From positions 213,036 to 277,035 of the forward strand of contig JAGAIR010000004.1 in NCBI GenBank assembly GCA_017626435.1: a stretch of DNA of 64,000 nucleotides, read 5' to 3'. The notes beneath the pieces are model-generated. The model worked only from the letters and a program-made list of their open reading frames with translations, had not been told where the DNA came from and ran no database searches. The position numbers were made by a program, and so were the translations under genes. Shown here piece after piece: positions 54,843-62,502 of the stretch (positions are counted from its first letter, which is position 1; each line of letters begins with the position of its first letter). The DNA is from Lachnospiraceae bacterium (GTDB taxonomy: Bacteria > Bacillota_A > Clostridia > Lachnospirales > Lachnospiraceae).

Positions 54843-57621
54843 TATTCTTTCTATTGATGCAAAAGATATCTTTCTATCAAACAATTATGTCAATAACGAT
54901 GGAACATATCCGGTTGGTTACAATATACTTTTTCAGAAAGGTGAAAAAAAGGATCAGATAAATACCAAAAAATTTATCAATACTCTGGATATGTCCCTGG
55001 ATCTGATTAAACTGCGTGAAGTGTACCGGAAAGTGTACCGCAATAAAAATTTCAGCTTTTATGAAAATGGACACGAGTACACCACATATATTATCAATGT
55101 AACCTTCCAATACAGCAATAAAGAATATAATAAAATAAAGAAGGATACTTATGTGAAATTCGGATACAACATCAATGACATTACATTAAAAGATCATGTT
55201 TGTGTTTACGATGATGAACTTGTGGCAATTGAGATCAATCAGGATGTTGAAAATCCAGTATCCGATGATATCCTGGGAAAATTTTTCTTTTTTGAACAGG
55301 GACAATATCATGCAAAAGCTAACATGAAAACACGAAACACGGTGCAAAATCTAAGAACACAATTATACCAGAAAGGGTTTTACTGTAATGGTAAGAAATA
55401 CGTAAGGTACAAACGCTCTGGCGGTTCCGCCAGAGTCGGCAAATGTCTTTTTATCGAAGAAAAACTGTATCAGCGTATGATGAAATGGTCTATGTGCGGT
55501 CTAAAACTAAAAGAGGGACAGGAGGTTGACCTTGCGGGACTGGAGGCATATATTGCACTTCCACTCTCTTCCATCATCGACACCATAGAAATCAAACCAG
55601 AAAACTTTTTAATCATTGATGACTATGAATCCGTATTTCGGGAAGATGTAGTAGAAACCCGTCTGGAAAACGACTGGCTGGTTACTGATGAGCAAAATGT
55701 AGAGATCAAAAATTCTATCTGGGATGGACAATCCTTAATGGATACCTCTCTATTTAAAAAGTATCCGGATAAGGGAATGCTTCTGCTCCGGAATAAATTC
55801 TTTAAAAGTGCCTGCTTTCACTGTAATATACAAAAGTGGTTTCAAGATAACAAAATAACTGAAATCTCCCAATTAAACGGATTTACTGTTGCAAAGGATG
55901 TCCGGGATATCAAGATCATTACTACACCAAGCAGCATCAAATACTTGAAATACGGTACGGCTCAGGAATGGTTTGACAATATCGATTCTTTATTTGGAAT
56001 CGTAAAATATGAAAAGCCTACCCATTTCTTTGACGGCAGGATGGTCCAGACCCACTATCAGCTTCTTAATACACTGCAGCTCAGTGAAGAAGAAATGAGA
56101 AATTTTCTACAACCCTCTCTGGACTATCTCCATTTGCTGAAGACAGACCCTGCCGTTTTAAGATATCATATTAGATATCCAGAAGATCATGCACCGGAAG
56201 TCACCTCATTAACCTGCAAGAACGACATTGTCTATCATCTCTTAGGTATCAACGATGCATTTTCCAGGACAAAATTATATCACGACTTCAAAAATGACCT
56301 GACCAAAGCATATGTTAAAAACCTCCGTTGTGGTCATGTGCTGGTAAACGGTAACTACTCTACTCTTCTTGGAAATCCAGTGGAAATGCTGATGCAGGCA
56401 ATCGGAACCTTTGACGGAAAAACGAGGATCGGTGTCGGAAAGATACATAGCAAACGGTTTCCATACGAAACACAATTACTCGGCAGCCGAAGTCCGCACG
56501 TTACCATAGGAAATGTCTGGATGCCAGTAAACACTGCAAATGCAGAAATTGATACCTATTTCAATCTGTCCAACGAAATCGCTGCCATCAACAGTATTGG
56601 TGAAAGCGTACTTGACCGACTCTCCGGCAGTGATTTTGATTCAGATACCGCACTTTTAACAGATAATCCGATACTGATCAACACAGCAAAAAAGAATTAC
56701 CATTTATTTAAGGTTCCAGTGAACCATGTCCCTGCCGAAAAGAGACAACGAAGATATACCAAAGAAGAAATGGCAGATTTAGATATCAAAACTTCTGATA
56801 ATAAAATAGGGGATATTATCAATTTATCCCAGGAACTTAATACCATTCTGTGGAATAAAATGAATAATGGCTGCTCTTATAATGAGGTAAAAGAGCTTTA
56901 TTATGACATCTGCCAGCTGGATGTGATGTCTGGTATCGAAATCGACAAAGCCAAAAAAGAATTTACCACCAATACCTATAAGGAAATGAAAAAGATCAAG
57001 GAAAAATGGATTCTCCGGGATGAAACAGGCCGGATGATCAAACCAAACTTCTTTGGATATCTCGCCAAAGCAAAAGGATATTACGATACCTCAAAGAAAA
57101 ATTATCAAAGACAGGATACCTCTATGGATTATCTGCAAAAAATCATCAACCAGTTTCAAGCCAGCTACCGTGGAAAGAAAAGCTCCACGGAACTGTTACC
57201 ATTTTCCTCTATTATCGATCGGAAGGATTACGATATCAAAAAGGTATATTACGACCAGGTTGACAGGGTACTGCAGACGATAGAACAGAGTAATTCCAAG
57301 ATCAAACAGATCTATGCAGAGGAAATGCTGGAAAAGGATGTGAAATACACTTTGTCATCAAACATCCGTCAGGAATGTGCTGAATATATAGGAAGTCTTA
57401 AGTTCAACAGGCATACCATGATCTATCTTCTTCTACTGCTGGATTCCGATAAATATACGAAGATATCCAGAAATATTATGAATATTCTATTTGGATATCC
57501 CAATACATCATTTTTTGAATTGATTAAAGACAGCAAAGAACACATTGAATTTTTCATGGAAAATCCAGAAGGCAATATGAAAGTATTCGATATGACCTTC
57601 CAAAAAATCTTAGTGGGCTAA
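54814..57621 (+). CDS. Phage single-chain DNA-dependent RNA polymerase (YonO-like)
   Basis: About 935 residues. LSGSDFDSDTALLTDNPILI contains the DxDxD triad (residues 607-611 from the GTG at 54814, codons 56632-56646) that holds the catalytic magnesium in two-barrel RNA polymerases, in a hydrophobic setting like YonO of SPbeta and QDE-1-type enzymes. Upstream are IGVGKIHSKRFPYETQLLGS and PHVTIGNVWMPVNTANAEID, fitting the barrel before the triad; a long helical C-terminal part follows. YonO is 892 residues, so length agrees. It should transcribe downstream late genes in the cytoplasm. The start is GTG at 54814 or TTG at 54823, both weakly spaced. No beta-prime or sigma domain is seen. Confidence 0.8.
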   Translation: MYLLNSKGIDILSIDAKDIFLSNNYVNNDGTYPVGYNILFQKGEKKDQINTKKFINTLDMSLDLIKLREVYRKVYRNKNFSFYENGHEYTTYIINVTFQYSNKEYNKIKKDTYVKFGYNINDITLKDHVCVYDDELVAIEINQDVENPVSDDILGKFFFFEQGQYHAKANMKTRNTVQNLRTQLYQKGFYCNGKKYVRYKRSGGSARVGKCLFIEEKLYQRMMKWSMCGLKLKEGQEVDLAGLEAYIALPLSSIIDTIEIKPENFLIIDDYESVFREDVVETRLENDWLVTDEQNVEIKNSIWDGQSLMDTSLFKKYPDKGMLLLRNKFFKSACFHCNIQKWFQDNKITEISQLNGFTVAKDVRDIKIITTPSSIKYLKYGTAQEWFDNIDSLFGIVKYEKPTHFFDGRMVQTHYQLLNTLQLSEEEMRNFLQPSLDYLHLLKTDPAVLRYHIRYPEDHAPEVTSLTCKNDIVYHLLGINDAFSRTKLYHDFKNDLTKAYVKNLRCGHVLVNGNYSTLLGNPVEMLMQAIGTFDGKTRIGVGKIHSKRFPYETQLLGSRSPHVTIGNVWMPVNTANAEIDTYFNLSNEIAAINSIGESVLDRLSGSDFDSDTALLTDNPILINTAKKNYHLFKVPVNHVPAEKRQRRYTKEEMADLDIKTSDNKIGDIINLSQELNTILWNKMNNGCSYNEVKELYYDICQLDVMSGIEIDKAKKEFTTNTYKEMKKIKEKWILRDETGRMIKPNFFGYLAKAKGYYDTSKKNYQRQDTSMDYLQKIINQFQASYRGKKSSTELLPFSSIIDRKDYDIKKVYYDQVDRVLQTIEQSNSKIKQIYAEEMLEKDVKYTLSSNIRQECAEYIGSLKFNRHTMIYLLLLLDSDKYTKISRNIMNILFGYPNTSFFELIKDSKEHIEFFMENPEGNMKVFDMTFQKILVG

Positions 57622-57924
57622 AATTTACAAAAATGCGGAAAAAACTCCGAAATTCTGTTCTCCAAAAAGATCGCAGATCCTGTAAAATGGACGTTTCCCC
57701 AGGATTTGAGTTCGGTGCTTTGGGAGAAAATACTCCTTCTCTCCTGATACGGTGAACGTACTGCATCAACCTTCGGGTTTGTAGTCTTTATATAGATGGA
57801 GTCAAACTCTCCAAACTTTCTATTCTTCATTAGCCGGCAGCGGTGCTTATGTTCATAGGTACTGCTGCCGGCTCTCTTTCCAAAAACAAAGAAAGAACAA
57901 AAATGACCCAAACGGAGGTATCAG
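57622..57924 (+). other. Structured 300-base intergenic region (possible RNA)
   Basis: No plus-strand gene. Contains hairpins GAGAA-aatactcc-TTCTC (about 57727-57745), a CCTTCGGG-type loop near 57770 and a strong AGCCGGCAGC/GCTGCCGGCT stem (57832-57873) before a T-rich end. It may be a terminator plus leader or a small RNA; it lies directly between the polymerase and the next gene. Confidence 0.45.
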
Positions 57925-58416
57925 ATGCTAAAGGAACTTGGAAAATATAAGGATACTCTCAGCTCCATTTTTGCAGAAGATAACAACATCTGCAGTTTAC
58001 TTCTTGGACAAAACTATGAAAATGAAGTTGAGGACAAAAACAAGGAATTAAAAAAATATATTTTGCCACATTTATTTATGGAAAACCGTCTTACAGAAAA
58101 TAAAAGCTATCTGTTGATGGAAACTTATGTGCTGAAATCAAATGCCAGCATCAAAGAAATGAAAATGGTAATACAGGCAATCTGCCATAAGGATATCATA
58201 ACATATGAAGAAAAACCCGCTGCTTATTATGGATTGCGGTATGATGTCCTGTCACAGTATATTGAAGAATTGTTATGTCCTAATGACAAAGAACGGATAA
58301 AAGAACGTGTAAAACAATTTGGCATTGGCCGGTTGGAATTGCAAAACGTAGATTCTTTTCTCAGCAATTATTATATTGGACATACTCTTACCTTTACTGT
58401 CCCAGCCTTCCGATAA
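57925..58416 (+). CDS. Unknown protein after the polymerase (163 aa)
   Basis: MLKELGKYKDTLSSIFAEDN, NICSLLLGQNYENEVEDKNK, YILPHLFMENRLTENKSYLL and VLKSNASIKEMKMVIQAICH, ending IGHTLTFTVPAFR. Alternating helices and strands. I see resemblance in layout to small phage head-completion or regulatory proteins but no motif. ACGGAGG precedes the ATG. It is followed by a GGCGCA/TGCGCC hairpin before the next gene. Confidence 0.6.
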   Translation: MLKELGKYKDTLSSIFAEDNNICSLLLGQNYENEVEDKNKELKKYILPHLFMENRLTENKSYLLMETYVLKSNASIKEMKMVIQAICHKDIITYEEKPAAYYGLRYDVLSQYIEELLCPNDKERIKERVKQFGIGRLELQNVDSFLSNYYIGHTLTFTVPAFR

Positions 58417-58422
58417 CCCAAT

Positions 58423-58438
58423 GGCGCAGATTTGCGCC
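58423..58438 (+). repeat. GGCGCA-gatt-TGCGCC hairpin
   Basis: Perfect 6-base-pair stem in the gap between the 163- and 264-residue genes; later in the gap AAAGAAATGAGG resembles the element before other genes of the unit. Confidence 0.5.
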
Positions 58439-58486
58439 GTCGGACTGACAAAAGACTGGATATACAAAGAAATGAGGTAATCATTT

Positions 58487-59281
58487 ATGAAATTAGATTA
58501 TGCTACCCTAATCTCACCCTATCCATTTCGATTGGAGGGAATCGGCAGTATCAAGTCTCCTACTCTGAAGGAAATCTGGGACCCTTCTGTTACTTATCAG
58601 GGCTATCAGATGTATCTTACCCTTCTTCTCATGACACCACAGACATATTATGAACAAACCGGGTTATTCCGGTCAGAGTGGTTTCAGACAATATCAGAAG
58701 ATGAGTTACAAAATATAAATATGATGGATCTGATCGCAGTGGATGGAAATCTCCAGAAGATGTACTGTAAAATGTTTCAATTTTTCTTTGAAGAAACCAT
58801 TCAATATGATGATGGAAACCATGTATTTATCACATATAAAGATAAAATACAGGATGGGGCAAAGTCAGAGAAGAACCTCTCGATGGGAACAATCCGTCGT
58901 GATATGTTTGTCGAGCTGTGCGATATCATATTACAAAGATGCAACATATTACGAACTGATCTTGATACCGATATTTCAAAAATAAAAAGCAAACGGGCTT
59001 TAGAAATCGTAAAGAAGCTAAAAAAAGGCAGAGAAAAGGCTTCGAAAAACACAACACATGATAAAGATATTGAATTACCAAATCTTATTACCTCCGTTGC
59101 AGTGAAAAGTAACTCCATTAATTTTACAAATATATGGGATTTAACTGTATTCCAGTTATATGAACAGTTTAAGAAAGAACAGACAAATGTTTATTTTGAC
59201 ATCCAGAAGATGTCTGTTGCTGCATATGGAAATGAAAAAAATACCTTTAAGGGAAATGAATGGTATAAGAGTGAAAATTAG
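58487..59281 (+). CDS. Unknown protein (264 aa), possible head/tail or regulatory
   Basis: MKLDYATLISPYPFRLEGIG, then SIKSPTLKEIWDPSVTYQGY, QMYLT, FETI-like FQTISEDELQNINMMDLIAV, a helical middle with KSKRALEIVKKLKKGREKAS and an end IWDLTVFQLYEQFKKEQTNV. The YPFRLEGIGSIKSPTLKEI motif is one I have seen in phage proteins near tail genes (gp13-like tail assembly proteins of some Firmicutes phages also start TLISP-like), but I cannot assign it firmly. AGAAATGAGG precedes the ATG. Confidence 0.6.
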   Translation: MKLDYATLISPYPFRLEGIGSIKSPTLKEIWDPSVTYQGYQMYLTLLLMTPQTYYEQTGLFRSEWFQTISEDELQNINMMDLIAVDGNLQKMYCKMFQFFFEETIQYDDGNHVFITYKDKIQDGAKSEKNLSMGTIRRDMFVELCDIILQRCNILRTDLDTDISKIKSKRALEIVKKLKKGREKASKNTTHDKDIELPNLITSVAVKSNSINFTNIWDLTVFQLYEQFKKEQTNVYFDIQKMSVAAYGNEKNTFKGNEWYKSEN

Positions 59282-59307
59282 ACGTGTCAACTGACAGGTC
59301 TTTTTTT
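59281..59307 (+). terminator. Terminator after the 264-aa gene
   Basis: GAC-g-TGTCA-ac-TGACA-g-GTC with TTTTTTT following; overlaps the stop codon region. Confidence 0.75.
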
Positions 59308-59345
59308 ATAAACAAATATTTTTTTAACTAAGGAGGAAAATAATT

Positions 59346-60071
59346 ATGAACAACACTTTTGCAAACAGAGAGGTCTGTGACCTGATTTTTGAGGACTACG
59401 AAACCAAGAAACCATTCCTGAACATGGATTACGCAAATGTTTCCACTACAGAGATCACAGGGGAAACGGTCTTTGCCTATGGCGGCAAGGGACATCCAAA
59501 GCGCGTAGCATTCTCTGGCGAGAGAGGCGGTACACTTACTATTGAAACACAGATTCAGAGTTTCAAACTGTATCAGCTTTTAACAGGCGGAGACATGGAA
59601 CAGACTGCAAAGTTTATGACAAGAGAAGAGCTGACAGTTGCCGAGGGTGGTACCGTTACACTTTCCGAAGCTCCATCTGAGGGCGCTTCTGTTAACATTT
59701 TTGCCATTGATGATGACTGTGGAACTGCTTTGACATCTACTGTTTCAGACACAACAGTTACCATTACTGGCGCATCTGCCGGTGATAAGGTCATTGCTTA
59801 CTATGTAAAGGATATTACAGATAAGGTTCAGAAGATTTCTATCAAGGGAAGCTCCTTCCCTAAGACATTTACTGTTTATGGGGATACTGTCATGAAGACA
59901 GAAGAGGATGAACTGCTGCCATACAAATTTATCGCTTATAAGGTTTCCCCTCAGTCTAACATGAGCTTAGGTATGTCCAACAATGGTGACCCGGCTACCA
60001 TTACGATTACCTGCGACCTGTTGGTCAACGAAAATGAGGATATGATGGATTTGATCCTGGAAGAGAAATAA
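59346..60071 (+). CDS. Probable tail tube / structural protein
   Basis: 241 residues: MNNTFANREVCDLIFEDYET, KKPFLNMDYANVSTTEITGE, then RVAFSGERGGTLTIETQIQS. The GxGTLTIxTQ segment and the closing KVSPQSNMSLGMSNNGDPAT plus LLVNENEDMMDLILEE are typical of tail tube or sheath-like structural proteins. In the middle an insertion AEGGTVTLSEAPSEGASVNI looks like an immunoglobulin-like surface domain. GC content and codon use are richer than its flanks, as for highly expressed virion proteins. AAGGAGG precedes the ATG. Confidence 0.7.
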   Translation: MNNTFANREVCDLIFEDYETKKPFLNMDYANVSTTEITGETVFAYGGKGHPKRVAFSGERGGTLTIETQIQSFKLYQLLTGGDMEQTAKFMTREELTVAEGGTVTLSEAPSEGASVNIFAIDDDCGTALTSTVSDTTVTITGASAGDKVIAYYVKDITDKVQKISIKGSSFPKTFTVYGDTVMKTEEDELLPYKFIAYKVSPQSNMSLGMSNNGDPATITITCDLLVNENEDMMDLILEEK

Positions 60072-60120
60072 TCTGATATGACCCATAAATAATATAGTGG
60101 ATTGATAAATAAATGCATAA

Positions 60121-60170
60121 AACAGGCTGTATTCTTTCATCCACTACGATGAACGATACAGCCTGTTTTT
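60121..60170 (+). terminator. Strong terminator after tail protein
   Basis: AACAGGCTGTAT/ATACAGCCTGTT, 12 base pairs, followed by TTTTT. The next 160 bases to the holin have no gene except a 4-codon MLMP mini-frame. Confidence 0.9.
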
Positions 60171-60333
60171 TACGAATCAGAAATGAAGATTACAAATGAT
60201 AAAATGTAAAAACTTTGGAAAGCACTCTTGCCTGGACCTACTGGAAAAACCATAAACCGGCAAATGCTTCCAAACCATTACAGAGACCAGAGAAAGGAGA
60301 ACGCACAGGCAGTTATGCTTATGCCCTAAAAAC

Positions 60334-60552
60334 ATGAAAAAAGAAAAGTTCAAAGACTGGTTGTATGCTGCATCCATCCGGGCAGTGAAAACATTTGCCC
60401 AGACCGCAGCGGCACTGGTCACTGTGGGACAGGCAGTGACAGACGTAAACTGGATCAATGTCCTTTCCGTGTCTGCTACTGCTGCTGTCATTTCGCTTCT
60501 CACCTCTGCAGGCGGATTGCCGGAAGTGGATTCTAAGGAGGTGGACTCCTGA
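60334..60552 (+). CDS. r1t-type phage holin (72 aa)
   Basis: MKKEKFKDWLYAASIRAVKT, FAQTAAALVTVGQAVTDVNW, INVLSVSATAAVISLLTSAG. The KxxAxRAVKTFAQTxxAL...DVNWxxVLSVSATAAxxSLLTS frame is the r1t holin family: two membrane helices with a short turn and acidic tail. No ribosome site directly before the ATG; AAAGGAG is 30 bases upstream with a mini-frame (MLMP) between, so translation may be restrained. Overlaps the amidase ATG. Confidence 0.88.
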   Translation: MKKEKFKDWLYAASIRAVKTFAQTAAALVTVGQAVTDVNWINVLSVSATAAVISLLTSAGGLPEVDSKEVDS

Positions 60553-61262
60553 TGTCATACCAGTTAAAAAAGAAACTGACAAAGGTTAATTTCACTGCAA
60601 TGAATGGGAAGAAAAACCGGAATATTGTTATCCATTATACTGGTAATCAGACAGATACCGCCTCTGCCAATGCCAATTATTTTTATAGCACCAACCGGGG
60701 TGCCTCCGCCCACTATTTTGTCGATGACAATTTTGTCTATCAGGTAGTAAAGGATAAAGATGCTGCCTGGGCAGTGGGAAAAAATTACGGAAATTCTTCC
60801 AAAAATCTATTTCCGATCATTAAAAACTCCAATTCCATCAGTATTGAAATGTGCAGCCAGAATGGAACAATTACAGATAAAACAATAAAAAATACTGTTG
60901 CATTGACCAAAAAGCTGATGAAAAAATATAAGATCCCGGCAAGCAATGTGGTGCGTCACTTTGATGTGTGCAGCAAAATCTGTCCCGGCTGGGATGGATG
61001 GGGAACCACCGGTACAGATGCTTCTATCTGGAAAGATTTCAAAAAGAGAATACAGATCGCCAAACCCATTACCGCAGTCAAACCAAATTCAAAGAAAAAA
61101 TATATCCAATGGGTTCAGTACCAGCTTGGACTGGAGGTAAATGGCAAATGGACAAACACACTGGAAACTGCCGTTATTTCTTACAAGAAGAAACATCACT
61201 TTAATAATCTAAACGGCAGAATATGCGGAAAAAAAATGATCAAACAGTTATCTTTACCGTAA
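60552..61262 (+). CDS. N-acetylmuramoyl-L-alanine amidase (second endolysin)
   Basis: 236 residues. NIVIHYTGNQTDTASANANY and GASAHYFVDDNFVYQVVKDK, then WAVGKN, ISIEMCSQNG and NVVRHFDVCSKICPGWDGWG: zinc ligands H, H and the terminal Cys/Asp region of Amidase_2. The last 55 residues (KYIQWVQYQLGLEVNGKWTN, TLETAVISYKKKHHFNNLNG) resemble a peptidoglycan-binding domain with a QxxLGLxVxGxxxxxTxxAVxxFQ-type repeat. Homologous in its catalytic part to the amidase at 10049, yet with a different wall-binding end. GGAGGTGG precedes the ATG. Confidence 0.93.
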   Translation: MSYQLKKKLTKVNFTAMNGKKNRNIVIHYTGNQTDTASANANYFYSTNRGASAHYFVDDNFVYQVVKDKDAAWAVGKNYGNSSKNLFPIIKNSNSISIEMCSQNGTITDKTIKNTVALTKKLMKKYKIPASNVVRHFDVCSKICPGWDGWGTTGTDASIWKDFKKRIQIAKPITAVKPNSKKKYIQWVQYQLGLEVNGKWTNTLETAVISYKKKHHFNNLNGRICGKKMIKQLSLP

Positions 61263-61274
61263 AGGAGGTGTGTT

Positions 61275-61766
61275 ATGGAACAGCTCCTGAAACTATTACA
61301 GGATGATACAGGGATTTTTGTATCATTCCTCCTTTTTATCAGTATTTTCATCGAAATTACACCTGTGAAAATCAATCCATTAAGCTTTCTAATCAAATGG
61401 GTTGGTGATTCCTTTAACCGGGATGCCAGAGAAAAACTCTCTTCCATCTCCTCACAGCTAAACAATGTCTCAAACCGCATTGACAAAATTGAAATAAACG
61501 ATATGCGGTCTGCCATTCTTGATTTCGCTAACTCCTGTATGAATGAGAGAAAACATACAAAGGAGGAATTTGAACATATTATCGATCTGCATACCCAGTA
61601 TGAAGAAACCATTGCAAAACGCGGAATGAGAAACGGCAGAGTCGATCTGGCATTTAAATACATTTCAGAACTGTATGACAAATGCCTGCACGAAAATTCT
61701 TTCTTAGATAAGGAGGCAGCTTATGCAGATAACAATGAAACTGGCAGATGCATTAAACCTGAATAA
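61275..61766 (+). CDS. Membrane-anchored phage protein (163 aa), unknown
   Basis: MEQLLKLLQDDTGIFVSFLL, FISIFIEITPVKINPLSFLI: one N-terminal membrane segment. A coiled region AREKLSSISSQLNNVSNRID then a soluble helical part with MNERKHTKEEFEHIIDLHTQ and ELYDKCLHENSFLDKEA. Found after amidase genes in several SPbeta-like phages, where it may be a spanin-like or adsorption-related protein; I am not sure. AAAGGAGG precedes the ATG. Confidence 0.6.
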   Translation: MEQLLKLLQDDTGIFVSFLLFISIFIEITPVKINPLSFLIKWVGDSFNRDAREKLSSISSQLNNVSNRIDKIEINDMRSAILDFANSCMNERKHTKEEFEHIIDLHTQYEETIAKRGMRNGRVDLAFKYISELYDKCLHENSFLDKEAAYADNNETGRCIKPE

Positions 61767-62103
61767 TGCAGTAAAAGAAATTATCGATCATGATACATCC
61801 AGGATTGATGCATTGTTTAAATTCAAACTACTGGGAATCATGAAGAATCTTGAATCCTATGTCACTAATTTTAATGTGATCAGAAATGAAAAGATCAAGG
61901 AGTACGGCAAGGAAGATGAAAACGGAACTGTAACGATTTCCCAGGAAGACAACGATGCCATCCAAAAATTCACAGAGGATATCAACCAGCTGATTAATTC
62001 GGATATTACAGTTGACATTCAAAAGCTAAAGGCAAAGGATGTGTTCGATTCCGGTGTCCCTTCTGAATACCTTGTTGGATTATATCCGATCATGGAAGAA
62101 TAA
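61723..62103 (+). CDS. Small phage protein (126 aa), DUF1617-like layout
   Basis: MQITMKLADALNLNNAVKEI, IDHDTSRIDALFKFKLLGIM, KNLESYVTNFNVIRNEKIKE, then NDAIQKFTEDINQLINSDIT. This order (short strand, three helices, acidic end VFDSGVPSEYLVGLYPIMEE) matches small phage proteins encoded just upstream of tape measure regions. AAGGAGG supports the ATG although it lies inside the previous gene by 44 bases. Likely a tail-chaperone or assembly factor. Confidence 0.6.
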   Translation: MQITMKLADALNLNNAVKEIIDHDTSRIDALFKFKLLGIMKNLESYVTNFNVIRNEKIKEYGKEDENGTVTISQEDNDAIQKFTEDINQLINSDITVDIQKLKAKDVFDSGVPSEYLVGLYPIMEE

Positions 62104-62123
62104 GCGTGAGAAATAAATATTTC

Positions 62124-62197
62124 ATCCGGCAGGTTTGTGTCTGTGCTGCAACACAAACCTTATTTTATGCACAAAAAATAGCAGCGCAGAAATGAGG
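62124..62197 (+). repeat. Intergenic element R1 (hairpin, then TGCAC-A-tract, then GAAATGAGG)
   Basis: AGGTTTGTGT/ACACAAACCT (62131-62160) is a perfect 10-base-pair stem with a 10-base loop. It is followed by TATGCACAAAAAA, GCAGCGCAGAAATGAGG and the start codon at 62204. About 75 bases are clearly similar to R2 at 62427-62497. Confidence 0.8.
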
Positions 62198-62203
62198 AAA
62201 ACA

Positions 62204-62419
62204 ATGTTTAAAAAAGTCAGAAATTATGCTGCACAGAAAAGAAAAATCCGCGTGCTGTCGTTAGATACCTTACAGAAGGTAAATTCTATTGTCACTACCG
62301 TCAGCGAACTGACAGATATGCTGTCATCTATGGCTGAATCCATTGATTCCGATGAGATAAAACATCTCACGGAAGCAATGGATAAACTAGTCAACAGTCC
62401 GGAGATGGCTTCCAATTAA
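62204..62419 (+). CDS. Small phage protein (71 aa)
   Basis: MFKKVRNYAAQKRKIRVLSL, DTLQKVNSIVTTVSELTDML, then SSMAESIDSDEIKHLTEAMD. Basic first third and an amphipathic helical rest; resembles small tail assembly or tape-measure-associated proteins. The ATG at 62204 has GAGGAAA; an earlier in-frame ATG at 62135 falls in the hairpin element and is not used. Flanked on both sides by the repeated element. Confidence 0.6.
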   Translation: MFKKVRNYAAQKRKIRVLSLDTLQKVNSIVTTVSELTDMLSSMAESIDSDEIKHLTEAMDKLVNSPEMASN

Positions 62420-62426
62420 ATCATTC

Positions 62427-62497
62427 ACCAGGCAGGTTTGTGCCTGCACTGCGGCACAAATCTTGCGTTATGCACAAAAAGCAGTGCAGAAATGAGG
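62427..62497 (+). repeat. Intergenic element R2, near-copy of R1
   Basis: AGGTTTGTGCC/GGCACAAATCT (62434-62463) forms an 11-base-pair stem with one G-T pair; compared with R1 the T-A pair of GTGT/ACAC becomes C-G (GTGC/GCAC), a compensatory change. TATGCACAAAAA-GCA-GTGCAGAAATGAGG follows, with TGCAC/GTGCA as a second stem, then the start codon at 62503. Confidence 0.8.
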
Positions 62498-62502
62498 AAC
62501 AT

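Noticed and set aside
55400..55450. Cysteine-free GGSARVGK stretch in the polymerase as a P-loop
   Set aside because: RYKRSGGSARVGKCLF lacks the GK(S/T) ending and a hydrophobic strand before it.
57618..57911. Minus-strand reading frame of 97 codons after the polymerase
   Set aside because: It is antisense to a strongly structured gap, has no ribosome site and an implausible Cys/Arg-rich composition.
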